Part shown: positions 1 to 7,996 of the stretch, in pieces
How positions within the stretch are numbered: position 1 is the stretch's first letter
How the letters are laid out: every line of letters begins with the position of its first letter
Assembly (NCBI RefSeq): GCF_005221325.1
Contig: NZ_CP039888.1
Span: 1,798,001 to 1,862,000 of the forward strand
DNA from: Agrobacterium tumefaciens
GTDB taxonomy: Bacteria; Pseudomonadota; Alphaproteobacteria; Rhizobiales; Rhizobiaceae
Direction of reading: 5' to 3'
DNA: 64,000 bases
Translations under genes and position numbers: made by a program
Notes under the pieces: model-generated
Told to the model about the DNA's origin: nothing
The model's input: only the letters and a program-made list of their open reading frames with translations
Databases searched by the model: none

Positions 1-2
1 GC

Positions 3-692
3 AGTTTCTGCATGCTGGAGCCGTATTTCCGCGAATACAGACTTATCGTTCCTGATCTGCCTGGCCATGGCGTTTCGTCCGCGGGTCAAGGTATGCATGT
101 CGCGGATTTCGCTGAAACGATCGACCACCTTCTGGCATTGCTCGGCGTTTCAAGGCTGTTTGTGCTCGGCCATTCGATGGGGGCTATGACCGCCATCGAA
201 TTGGGCGTCAGGCGAGGTGATTCCATTCGGGCGCTTGCGCTGATATCGGCAACGCTCGAGCCGAATTTCGGTGCGGAGAGCCAGTTGACCAAAGATATCC
301 TCGCCCTTAGCGATCCGATCCGGCCCACCGGACGTTTTCTGCATGAGTGGTATACCTGCAGCCACCCTGTCGACGATGATTTTCTGTCGAAAATGAAACA
401 GGATGCGGCCAAAATGCCCGCCGCAATCTGGCATGGCATTCTCAGAGGCTTTGCCGAAACGAACCTTCACCACAGCGCAGCAAGCGTGAAGAAGCCGGTT
501 CTGTGCCTTGCTGGTTCCGACGATCCTCTTTTCGACGCCTCGCATCGCGATCGACTTTTCGAGGCTTTCCCGGAAGCTCGAACCGTCACCCTTGCCGGGC
601 ATGGCCATAATCCACATTGGGAAGATCCGCAGGGCGTATCCATGGTGATTGTGGATTTTTTTGCCGATGTGATGTCTGACATTCTCCATTGA
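3..692 (+). CDS. alpha/beta-fold hydrolase, 5' end outside the window
   Basis: The frame is open to the left edge, so the true start is outside the window. An in-frame ATG at 12 is probably internal, because the oxyanion/strand-3 region would be missing before it. The visible part has the fold's marks: DLPGHGVS, the nucleophile elbow GHSMGAM (Ser about residue 54 counted from the ATG at 12), the acid in GSDDPLF and the catalytic His in GHGHNPHWEDP near the C-terminus. This is the alpha/beta hydrolase (epoxide hydrolase/haloperoxidase-like) superfamily; the substrate cannot be told. It is followed by about 120 bp with no gene before the YdcZ pair. Confidence 0.85.
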   Translation, partial: SFCMLEPYFREYRLIVPDLPGHGVSSAGQGMHVADFAETIDHLLALLGVSRLFVLGHSMGAMTAIELGVRRGDSIRALALISATLEPNFGAESQLTKDILALSDPIRPTGRFLHEWYTCSHPVDDDFLSKMKQDAAKMPAAIWHGILRGFAETNLHHSAASVKKPVLCLAGSDDPLFDASHRDRLFEAFPEARTVTLAGHGHNPHWEDPQGVSMVIVDFFADVMSDILH

Positions 693-816
693 CGACGGAG
701 CGTGGCGGAAAATAAAGGCGCGGCCGGCAAACGAATTTAGAAAGGCCTGATAAATCGATTTCGCTTTCAGGGCCGATATTGTAACGCTTCGCTGCGCAAT
801 GAGATTTCGGCCCGCC

Positions 817-1295
817 ATGACAGATACGACGCATCCCCGCCTGAACCCGATACATCTCGCCGCCGCCTTCGCGAGCGGCTGCCTTTTGACGCTGATGGTG
901 CATTTCAACGGTCAGCCCATTACGGCAATGCGCTGTTTTCCTCATGGACGGCGCATGGAACCGGCACGGTTGCGGCCCTGGTCTACCTCGCCATCATGCG
1001 CCCGAAGAAAGACATGGGCAAGGCAGAAAAACCGAAGGCGCCGCTTTGGGCCTATTGCGGCGGGGTCGTGGGTGCCGCCATCGTCATCCTCACCTCCACG
1101 GCCGTCAATTCGCCGCTGGCGCTCTCCGGCACCATTGCGCTTGGGCTTGGCGGACAGGTGATCTTCAGTCTTCTGGCCGATCTTTTCGGCCTCTTCGGCC
1201 TGCCAAAACGGCGACCGGATGTGCAGGACATGGCGGCGGTGGCCCTCATTCTCTGCGGCAGTGCGCTCATCATTCTTGTCGGGAGAGCGGCATGA
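817..1295 (+). pseudogene. YdcZ/DUF606 (DMT superfamily) membrane protein, first of a pair, frameshifted
   Basis: Two reading frames must be joined to make one protein. Frame one starts at ATG 817 (or 799) and gives an N-terminal membrane segment ending near HFNGQ at about 915. From about 915 the protein continues in another frame (AHYGNALFSSWTAHG, then VYLAIMRPKKD) without interruption to the stop at 1295. The C-terminal part has three hydrophobic helices. The simplest reading is a small deletion near 912-918 (1 or 4 bases) that breaks the gene, or a sequencing error. A short product starting at ATG 996 could in principle still be made. The stop codon overlaps the ATG of the next gene, the usual arrangement for DUF606 pairs. 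Confidence 0.7.
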
Positions 1296-1717
1296 TCGTC
1301 TGGATCGCCATGGCCTTTGCAGGCGGCGTCTTCGTGTCGCTGAGCCGGCAGATCAATGGCCGCCTCAGCCTGTCCAACTCACCGCTGATCGCTTCCTTGT
1401 GGAACCACATTGTCGGTTTTGCGGTACTGACCGTCATCGGTCTCATTGTCGGCGGCCTCATTCCGCCCGGTGCTGCCGACGCGCCCTGGCTTGCCTTTAT
1501 CGGCGGTCCCATCGGCGTCGTTTTCATCGCTTCGGGAAGCTGGCTCATTCCCCGCATCGGTGCGGTCAACACCGCCCTTCTCGTCATCAGCGGCCAGATG
1601 GTGTCGGGCGTCGTGCTCGATCTTTTCAGCGATCACCCCCCAAAGATCTGGGCAAGCGCGCTCGGCATCCTGCTCATCCTTGCGGGCATGGTGCTGACAC
1701 AGCGCCGCCGCCGCTAG
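1292..1717 (+). CDS. YdcZ/DUF606 family membrane protein (DMT superfamily), second of a pair
   Basis: A 141-aa protein with four to five hydrophobic helices, beginning MIVWIAMAFAGGVFVSLS and ending in a basic QRRRR tail. DUF606 (YdcZ) proteins are half-size members of the drug/metabolite transporter superfamily and are often encoded as adjacent pairs that probably form heterodimers; the substrate is unknown. The start overlaps the stop of the upstream partner by 4 bp, which implies translational coupling. Because the partner is frameshifted, the function of this copy may be impaired. Confidence 0.8.
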   Translation: MIVWIAMAFAGGVFVSLSRQINGRLSLSNSPLIASLWNHIVGFAVLTVIGLIVGGLIPPGAADAPWLAFIGGPIGVVFIASGSWLIPRIGAVNTALLVISGQMVSGVVLDLFSDHPPKIWASALGILLILAGMVLTQRRRR

Positions 1718-1742
1718 GGCATTCCGCTAGAATCAAAGACGG

Positions 1743-3014
1743 TCAGGAATCGCTGCCGCGCGAGAACATGCCGAGCAGCGTCTTGCCGCCGTTTTTGCCG
1801 CCACTGCTCGCAAGCGTCGGGCGGTTGCCATTCAGCTTCGGCACCACCACCATGCGCTTGATCTCGCCGCGCTTGAAGGCCGCGAGGAAGCGCGGATAGT
1901 CGCGGAACACGACGCAGCCATTCGATTCGCCGCGTTTCGCCAGCATGTAGGTGTGGGCGAGAAGGCCGTCACGGCCATGCGGGTTGACGCCGCTCTCCGG
2001 TGTCAGGCGAATGGCTTCGACGCCATGGAACCGGGCCTCGCGCATCGTCAGGCGGTAGCTGGAAGGCGGCGTCGAGCCGCGCATCCTCACATGCACATAG
2101 TCAGGATTGTCGCGCATCTTGCCGATGCCGGAATGCGCTTCCAGCTTCTCGCCATTCGGCATATGCACCACGCCGGAGGAAATATCGTAGATCGCCGTGC
2201 CATTGCCGCGATCCGGCCACGGAACCGCATCCATCTTGCTCGGCTCACGCATCGGATTGTCAGGCTTCGCAAAGGCGAGCATGGCACCGGTGCTCTGCTT
2301 CGGCGGCGCAGGTGCGCGCAGCGGAACCGGCGCATCAAAAGCGGGCGCGGAAGCAACCTCGGTCTTGGCAGGTGCGGCAGGACGCGGCGACGGCTCGACC
2401 GCCTCAGCGCTCGCGATTTCAGGCCGGAAGCTCGGCAGTGGCACGTCATCGGGAAGCAGGCTGCTTGCCTCTTCTTCGATCTGCGGCCGTGCCAGCGCCA
2501 CTTCAAATGCCGGATGCTGCGGAACCGCGCTCTGATAGGCAACCTCGGAGGTGCGACCCAACGCCGAATCGACGATTGCCGAGGGCTTCAACGCGGCAAG
2601 TTCCTTCACCGTCGCCTGCCCTTTGGCATTGGCGGCCGCGCCGAAGCGCTCGCGGAATTCCTTCGCGCCGATTTCAGGCATGATGCCGGCAAGGCGAACG
2701 GCCTTCTGTTGGCCGTGGCTATGGTCGCCCAGGCGGGAAAACTTGCGAACGTGAATATCCCGCGCAGCCGCATGACCGATCGCCGTCCCGGCGGAATCCA
2801 GCCTTGCCACCAGTGTCTTCTCAAATTGCCCGACGCCATGCGATGCGGCCGCCATGCTGTGCAGCGAGGCAAAGGCGGCAAAGGCGAAAAGGCCGGCAAA
2901 GGCGCCGCCGCCGAGAAGCGCGGACATCCGGCCGAGCGAAGAGGATTTGCCTCTCTTGGCGGAAGACGAACCGGCAAAGCCGGCACCATTATAGGCCGCA
3001 GCAGAAAACGCCAT
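1743..3014 (-). CDS. DUF2778 (Tlde1-like) L,D-transpeptidase-fold protein, membrane-anchored
   Basis: The 423-aa protein has a short Ser/Lys-rich N-terminus, one hydrophobic segment at about residues 33-52, a Pro/Ala-rich linker to about residue 255, and a C-terminal DUF2778 domain. That domain carries a His at about 354 and SNGCVVF with the candidate catalytic Cys at about 367, matching the H-x9-S[HN]GC pattern of the family. DUF2778 is the domain of the type VI effector Tlde1, an L,D-transpeptidase/carboxypeptidase acting on peptidoglycan peptides. Here it is carried on an anchored, linker-containing protein with no T6SS genes or obvious immunity gene beside it, so an endogenous cell-wall role is more likely (inference). 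Confidence 0.8.
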   Translation of the reverse strand: MAFSAAAYNGAGFAGSSSAKRGKSSSLGRMSALLGGGAFAGLFAFAAFASLHSMAAASHGVGQFEKTLVARLDSAGTAIGHAAARDIHVRKFSRLGDHSHGQQKAVRLAGIMPEIGAKEFRERFGAAANAKGQATVKELAALKPSAIVDSALGRTSEVAYQSAVPQHPAFEVALARPQIEEEASSLLPDDVPLPSFRPEIASAEAVEPSPRPAAPAKTEVASAPAFDAPVPLRAPAPPKQSTGAMLAFAKPDNPMREPSKMDAVPWPDRGNGTAIYDISSGVVHMPNGEKLEAHSGIGKMRDNPDYVHVRMRGSTPPSSYRLTMREARFHGVEAIRLTPESGVNPHGRDGLLAHTYMLAKRGESNGCVVFRDYPRFLAAFKRGEIKRMVVVPKLNGNRPTLASSGGKNGGKTLLGMFSRGSDS

Positions 3015-3469
3015 GATACTCGTTACTCGAACCGTTCACGCATACCCGGCCAACGCCGGAGGGATTTTGGGACATCCGAAGAGCGGGCGGACACCACGCC
3101 GGTTTCGGAATTGACTGGTTCGAAGCATGACGAATTATGGTAACCAAAGTGTTTACGAGTCCCTGCAAAAATATTTCGTTAAGGTCTGCGCATCGTAAGG
3201 CGAAGGCAAAACAATGACTTGCGCGGGTACTGCGTGCGTCCGCACTGCATCATCCCGGGAAATGCCCCTTTAAAGGAGCGTCATCGGCCTAAAAAATTCC
3301 GTCGCCGCATTGTCAGGTAAATTCTGACTTGGCCGGAAATTTGCTGCAAATGCGGCAGGACTGCGACAAGGTCAGCCCCGCCGGAAACACCCGTGCCTGC
3401 CGGACAGGTCGAAAGGGGCTTGATCCATCAAAGCCGGCTTGGCATCCTGAGAGAAAAGGGAGGCACATC
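3015..3469. other. 455-bp intergenic region between divergent genes
   Basis: The stretch separates the leftward DUF2778 gene from rightward pncA and must hold both promoters. I see no RNA gene, repeat or credible small reading frame. The sequence around 3139-3190 is relatively AT-rich (runs such as AAAAATATTTCGTTAA) and is the likeliest promoter area for the leftward gene. Confidence 0.5.
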
Positions 3470-4096
3470 ATGAAGGCGCTGCTGCTCATCGATATCCAGA
3501 ACGGGTTTTGCCCGGGCGGCAATCTGGCCGTTGCCGATGGAGACGGGGTCGTGCCCATCGCCAATGCCCTGATCGACAATGGCGGCTACGATCTCATTGT
3601 CGCCTCGCAGGACTGGCACCCGGAAAATCACGGCAGCTTCGCCTCGCAGCATCCCGGCAAAAAGCCCTTCGATATGGGCGAACTTTCCGGCAAGCCGCAG
3701 ATGATGTGGCCGGACCATTGCGTGCAGGGTACGCCAGATGCGGAGTTTCACCCAGACCTGAAGACGGAAGCCTTCGATTACATCCAGCAGAAGGGCGAAA
3801 ACCCCGCCATCGACAGCTATTCCGCCTTTCGCGACAATGACCAGGTGGCCACGACAGGACTGGCCGACTATCTGGCCCGCCAGGGAGTGAGGCAACTCGA
3901 CGTCTGCGGCCTTGCGACCGATTATTGCGTCAGTTTTTCGGTGCTTGACGCCCTCGACATGCTGCCCGGCGTCAAGGTTCGCTTCATCGAGGATGCCAGC
4001 CGCGGCATCGACCCACAGGGCATCAAAGCGGCGGTGGCGACCATGCGGGAAAAAGGCGCGGTTATTCTCAAGAGCCGCGATATATTGCGGGACTAG
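3470..4096 (+). CDS. pncA: nicotinamidase (pyrazinamidase)
   Basis: Hydrolyses nicotinamide to nicotinate in NAD salvage; cytoplasmic. The 208-aa protein is a cysteine hydrolase of the isochorismatase fold. It shows LLIDIQNGFCPGG (catalytic Asp near residue 8), the metal-binding DWHPENHGSFA, WPDHCVQGT, and the nucleophile Cys in CGLATDYCV. The start at 3470 is preferred over upstream in-frame ATGs because AAAGGGAGG lies just before it and homologues begin at this point. The gene stands alone, convergent with the DUF2164 gene. Confidence 0.92.
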   Translation: MKALLLIDIQNGFCPGGNLAVADGDGVVPIANALIDNGGYDLIVASQDWHPENHGSFASQHPGKKPFDMGELSGKPQMMWPDHCVQGTPDAEFHPDLKTEAFDYIQQKGENPAIDSYSAFRDNDQVATTGLADYLARQGVRQLDVCGLATDYCVSFSVLDALDMLPGVKVRFIEDASRGIDPQGIKAAVATMREKGAVILKSRDILRD

Positions 4097-4106
4097 AGCC
4101 ACGCCC

Positions 4107-4343
4107 TTAACGCGGTTTCGGCTTCTCCAGCACGTCGATATCAGCCGCCGCATCGTCAAGACGCCTCAGGATCGCCGCATGGGAATCCCTAAGCCCCTGA
4201 TTGTAAAACACATATCCCATTTCCTCGGCCAGAAAATCCACGAAGATTTCCGCCTGCAGAAGGCCGATCTCGGTTTCGGTCTCGCGGGCGAGATAGTCCC
4301 GGATGCGTTTGGCCAGAGCCGCCTTTTCCTGCTTTTCCAGCAT
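4107..4343 (-). CDS. DUF2164 family small protein
   Basis: A 78-aa, highly charged, probably helical protein. The segment from AKRIRDYLARETETEIGLL to FLAEEMGYVFYNQGLRDS is characteristic of the DUF2164 family, whose function is unknown. The start at 4343 has GGAGG five bases upstream on the minus strand; longer readings would add a Pro/Ser-rich stretch that does not look like protein. It ends 10 bp from the convergent pncA stop. Confidence 0.8.
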   Translation of the reverse strand: MLEKQEKAALAKRIRDYLARETETEIGLLQAEIFVDFLAEEMGYVFYNQGLRDSHAAILRRLDDAAADIDVLEKPKPR

Positions 4344-4511
4344 TGGTCCTCCACCATCTGACCATGAGGGCACGCGCGACGAAAGCCGCGGCGCGGGCCG
4401 CATGAGGCGTTACCGTAACGGAAGCTTCAAGGGAATCAATCGATCCATTCATGCAATTCGTTTGCCAGCCGGGCGGGACGGCGATAGAGCGGCGGCAAGG
4501 AGTTTCCAGAC

Positions 4512-5234
4512 ATGTTCAATGCAGATTTTCGCGAGGGATTGAAGAGCGGTTTCCCGATCGCCCTCTCCGCCGCCCCCTTCGGTGCGCTGTTCGGCGCGGT
4601 CGCCGTCGATAATGGCCTTAGTATCACCGAAGCCACGATCATGAGCGGCACCGTCTATGCCGGTGCCAGCCAGCTCGTCGGTATCGAGTTGTTTGGCCAG
4701 AAGGTGGCCCCCTGGCTGATCGTTCTTTCCGTTTTCGCGGTCAATTTCCGCCATATCCTCTATTCGGCCGCCATTGCCCGGATGATCTCTAACTGGTCGC
4801 TGCTGCAGAAGGCTGCGGGCTTCTTCGTGCTGGTCGATCCCCAATTTGCCGAATCGGTGAGGAAATATGAGAACACCGGTACGGTCGGGTTCTCTTGGTA
4901 CATGGGCTTTGCCGCACCGGTTTATGTGCTGTGGCTTGCCATGACCATTCTCGGCGCCTCGCTCGGCAATCTCGTCGGCGATCCGAAAGCCATCGGGCTT
5001 GATGTGCTTTTGCCGATCTATTTCATGGGCATGGTCCTCAGCTTCCGTCAGCGGGAGAATTTCTACCCTGTCATGCTGGCAAGCGCTGCCGGCGCGACGG
5101 TCGCCTATCATTTCGTCGGTTCGCCCTGGCATGTCAGCCTCGGCGCGATAGCCGGAATTGTCGTCGCGGTCCTCTATCCGCCGAAACCGAATGGTGAAGC
5201 GGCCAATCCCGAAAGCAAGGCGGAAACACCATGA
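4512..5234 (+). CDS. azlC: AzlC family branched-chain amino acid exporter, large subunit
   Basis: The 240-aa integral membrane protein has the AzlC signature near the N-terminus (FPIALSAAPFGALFGAVA, then MSGTVYAGASQLVG) and about six to seven hydrophobic segments. AzlC with the small AzlD exports branched-chain amino acids and their analogues (azaleucine resistance in Bacillus, BrnFE in Corynebacterium). It overlaps azlD by 4 bp, so the two are co-translated. Confidence 0.88.
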   Translation: MFNADFREGLKSGFPIALSAAPFGALFGAVAVDNGLSITEATIMSGTVYAGASQLVGIELFGQKVAPWLIVLSVFAVNFRHILYSAAIARMISNWSLLQKAAGFFVLVDPQFAESVRKYENTGTVGFSWYMGFAAPVYVLWLAMTILGASLGNLVGDPKAIGLDVLLPIYFMGMVLSFRQRENFYPVMLASAAGATVAYHFVGSPWHVSLGAIAGIVVAVLYPPKPNGEAANPESKAETP

Positions 5235-5545
5235 GCGACATGCTGCACGCCGATACGCTGATCCTGATCGCACTCGCCGCCATCGCCACCTATCTCACCC
5301 GCATCGGCGGTTATGTGCTGATGACGCGGATGAAATCCATTCCGCCGCGCATGGAGGCCGGGCTGAACGCCGTGCCCGTTGCGGTTCTGACCACGCTCGT
5401 CGCACCCGCTTTTTTTGAAGGCGGATACGAGGTGAAGATCGGCATGGTGGCAGCCCTTCTGGTCTGCCTGCGCTTTCCCGGCCTGACGATGCTCGCCATC
5501 GGCTGGGCCATCGTCATCGCCATCAGGCACTTCCCGCTGTTTTAG
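5231..5545 (+). CDS. azlD: AzlD family branched-chain amino acid exporter, small subunit
   Basis: The 104-aa protein has three to four transmembrane segments and the AzlD-type N-terminal region ATYLTRIGGYVLMTRMK followed by AGLNAVPVAVLTTLVAPA. It is the partner of AzlC in branched-chain amino acid export; the two genes overlap at an ATGA. Its 3' end overlaps the last 4 bp of the convergent aminopeptidase gene, leaving no space for a terminator between them. Confidence 0.85.
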   Translation: MSDMLHADTLILIALAAIATYLTRIGGYVLMTRMKSIPPRMEAGLNAVPVAVLTTLVAPAFFEGGYEVKIGMVAALLVCLRFPGLTMLAIGWAIVIAIRHFPLF

Positions 5546-7383
5546 GCGGCCCGCTCCAACGGCTTCGTCGCGGCAACGAGCCACGCCTTCACCTCTTCAT
5601 CAGTGATGAGGGGAGAGAGCTTCTCCAGAACGCCAGCGTGGTAGGCGTTCAGCCAGTTGAGTTCCTCGTCGGTCAGGAACTCAGTGACGACAAGCCTGTT
5701 ATCGATGGGGCACCAGGTCAGCGTCTCGAAGGAGAACATCGGCTGGTCGCCGCCGGCGACCTCTTCCACGTCGCGCACAAAGATCAGGTTCTCGATACGG
5801 ATGCCGAAGGCGCCGGGGCGGTAATACCCCGGCTCGTTCGACAGGATCATGCCCGGCAAAAGCTCCTGCGTCGAAAGCCTTGCAATACGTTGCGGCCCCT
5901 CATGCACGGAGAGATAGGAGCCAACACCGTGGCCGGTGCCATGGGCATAATCCGCCCCCGCCTTCCACAGTGCGATGCGCGCCAGCGGATCGAGGTCGCA
6001 GCCTCGCGTTCCCTTCGGAAACCGTGCAGCACTGATGGCAATCACGCCCTTCAGCACCAGCGTGAAGAAACGCCTCTGCTCTTCCGGCACCGTGCCGATC
6101 GCAACGGTACGGGTGATGTCGGTGGTGCCGTTGACATATTGTGCCCCGGAATCGACGAGAAACATCTCGCCATCGGCTAGTGTGCGGTCCGTGTCCGTCG
6201 TGACCCGGTAATGGATGATGGCGGCATGTTCGCCAGCGCCGGAAATCGTGTCGAACGACACATCCTTCAGCGGGTTCTGCATCGCCTGCCCCACTCTGGC
6301 GCGCGCGGCCTCCAGCGCCTTGACCGCAGCGATTTCGGTGACGCTGCCCGGCTGCTGGCGATCCAGCCAGCAGAGATATTCGACCATGGCCGCACCATCC
6401 TGCACATGCGCGGCAGCCGAGCCGGCAAGCTCCGCCTTGTTCTTTCGCGCCCGCGGCAAGCGGACAGGATCGGCCTCTTCAACCAGAGAGCCACCCGCCG
6501 CCGTGACCGCGCCCGTCAACGCCACCGGCGTCAGATCCGCATCGACCATCACCCGGCCCTTGGCGCTGGCAATGGCATGCAAACGGTCGGCAATCTTCGA
6601 CGGCGGCATTTGAGTGGCCAGCTGCGCCAGATAGGCCTCGGTCTCGATGCCGGTCTTGCGCTTGTCGAGAAAAATATCCGCCTTGCCGTCAGCATAAATG
6701 ATGCCGCGGGCGAGCGGGTGCGGCGTGTGGGGCACGTCATTGCCGCGAATATTGAAAATCCAGGCGATGGATGACGGGTCGGTGACCAGCAGGGCATCCG
6801 CACCCTTGGCAGAGACCGTTTCGGCGAGCGACGCGATCTTTTCCTTCGCCAGTGTCCCGGTAAACGCTTCCGGCTGGATGACAACGGGCTCCAGCGGTTC
6901 GGCGGGACGGTCCTGCCAGAGAGCATCAAGCGGGTTCTTTTCCAGAAGAACGACCGAGCCGCCCTTGCCATCAAGCGCCTTTTCCAGCCGCTTCAACTCG
7001 GCGCCGGTATGCAGCCAGGGATCGATACCGAGCCGGAAACCCTGTGGAGCATGTTCGGCAAGCCAGACGGAAGGCGGCGCGCTGACCAGATCACCGCCGG
7101 TAAACACCGACTGATCGACCTGCGACTTGAGCTGCGTCGTATATCGGCCATCGACGAACACCACCGCTTGCGCGCGCGTCACCAGCGCAATGCCGGCCGA
7201 GCCGGTAAAACCGGTCAGCCAGGACAGCCGCTCGGCGCACTCAGGCACATATTCCCCCTGATACTCATCGGCGCGTGGCACGAGAAATCCGTCGATACCG
7301 AGGGCATCGAAACCGGCGCGCAGCGCCTCGACACGGGCCTTGCCGAATTGCGGTGCGGATTTGTTGTCGAAGGTCTGGAACAT
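5542..7383 (-). CDS. pepP: aminopeptidase P family protein (Xaa-Pro aminopeptidase, M24B)
   Basis: A 613-aa enzyme of the long (eukaryotic-type) aminopeptidase P class, which removes N-terminal residues that precede proline. Two creatinase-like N-terminal domains are followed by the pita-bread catalytic domain. The metal ligands can be read in order: Asp in VDSGAQY and TTDITRT, His in HGTGHGVGS, and Glu in NEPGYYRPGAFGIRIEN. The length is right for this three-domain class, and the start begins MFQTFDNKSAP. The gene is monocistronic, convergent with azlD and divergent from the small gene at 7676. Confidence 0.9.
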   Translation of the reverse strand: MFQTFDNKSAPQFGKARVEALRAGFDALGIDGFLVPRADEYQGEYVPECAERLSWLTGFTGSAGIALVTRAQAVVFVDGRYTTQLKSQVDQSVFTGGDLVSAPPSVWLAEHAPQGFRLGIDPWLHTGAELKRLEKALDGKGGSVVLLEKNPLDALWQDRPAEPLEPVVIQPEAFTGTLAKEKIASLAETVSAKGADALLVTDPSSIAWIFNIRGNDVPHTPHPLARGIIYADGKADIFLDKRKTGIETEAYLAQLATQMPPSKIADRLHAIASAKGRVMVDADLTPVALTGAVTAAGGSLVEEADPVRLPRARKNKAELAGSAAAHVQDGAAMVEYLCWLDRQQPGSVTEIAAVKALEAARARVGQAMQNPLKDVSFDTISGAGEHAAIIHYRVTTDTDRTLADGEMFLVDSGAQYVNGTTDITRTVAIGTVPEEQRRFFTLVLKGVIAISAARFPKGTRGCDLDPLARIALWKAGADYAHGTGHGVGSYLSVHEGPQRIARLSTQELLPGMILSNEPGYYRPGAFGIRIENLIFVRDVEEVAGGDQPMFSFETLTWCPIDNRLVVTEFLTDEELNWLNAYHAGVLEKLSPLITDEEVKAWLVAATKPLERAA

Positions 7384-7675
7384 GGATATCTTTCAGGAAC
7401 TGTCATGAGAAAAGCTGTCGCCTGCGCGGTCAGACCGGTGGCCAAGGACGACAATGCCATGCCGGTGAAGCCGGTTTCAAGCCATATATGACAGAGCAGA
7501 TTACGACGATAAATTGTGCAGTTTGCATGGAATAAGTAGTACTCAAAACAGATTGATATGCGATTTACGCATGTCTACCGTGAGCTTTCCCACCTAACCA
7601 AACAAAAACACATCGCTTATCTCTAAGTCAACACAGCGAGAGAGACACTCTCCTGGCAAACAAGGATTTGAAGCA

Positions 7676-7849
7676 ATGGCAAAGTCTTTCCTCCGCACCG
7701 CCTTCGATCGCGTCGTTGAAGCACGCGAGCGTCAGGTTAGCCGTCATGTCAACGCCGCCCTTCTGAACCTCGACGACAAGTCGCTCGAAGCGCTGGGCAT
7801 GAACCGCGCCGATCTCCGTCGCAAGGCGAAGTCCAGCTACGTATTCTGA
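7676..7849 (+). CDS. 57-aa DUF1127-like protein
   Basis: The product starts MAKSFLRTAFDRVVEARERQ and ends RRKAKSSYVF. The core ALLNLDDKSLEALGMNRADLRR resembles the DUF1127 pattern (L-x-x-L-D-D-x-x-L-x-x-L-G-hydrophobic-x-R-x-D-[IL]). DUF1127 proteins are short, basic Arg-rich proteins; some in Agrobacterium and Rhodobacter affect RNA turnover and phosphate or carbon uptake. AAGGA lies 10 bases before the ATG. A strong terminator about 95 bp downstream and a long AT-rich leader upstream suggest an independently transcribed, probably abundant small mRNA. Family assignment is by eye. Confidence 0.75.
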   Translation: MAKSFLRTAFDRVVEARERQVSRHVNAALLNLDDKSLEALGMNRADLRRKAKSSYVF

Positions 7850-7942
7850 TCACGTCAGGCGCGGCGATCCTCCCTCCACCGCGTCTGAACAGGAATACGT
7901 CGACCCGCTTGAGCAAGCTCCTCCCATGCTCGCGGGTTTCCA

Positions 7943-7971
7943 GGCGGCGCGAAAGCGCCGCCTTTTCTTTT
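7943..7971 (+). terminator. Rho-independent terminator after the 57-aa gene
   Basis: A perfect 8-bp GC stem (GGCGGCGC / GCGCCGCC) with GAAA loop is followed by TTTTCTTTT. It is oriented for the rightward small gene. Confidence 0.9.
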
Positions 7972-7996
7972 GTTCGAAATAGCTGTTGCGAGAACT

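Noticed and set aside
1953..3143. Plus-strand frame opposite the DUF2778 gene
   Set aside because: Arg/His-rich shadow; the minus-strand protein has a membrane segment and catalytic motif.
7400..7421. Possible Pho box CTGTCAT...CTGTCGC upstream of pepP
   Set aside because: The two heptamers are 15 bp apart, not 11, and overlap the start region of pepP in the wrong place for activation.
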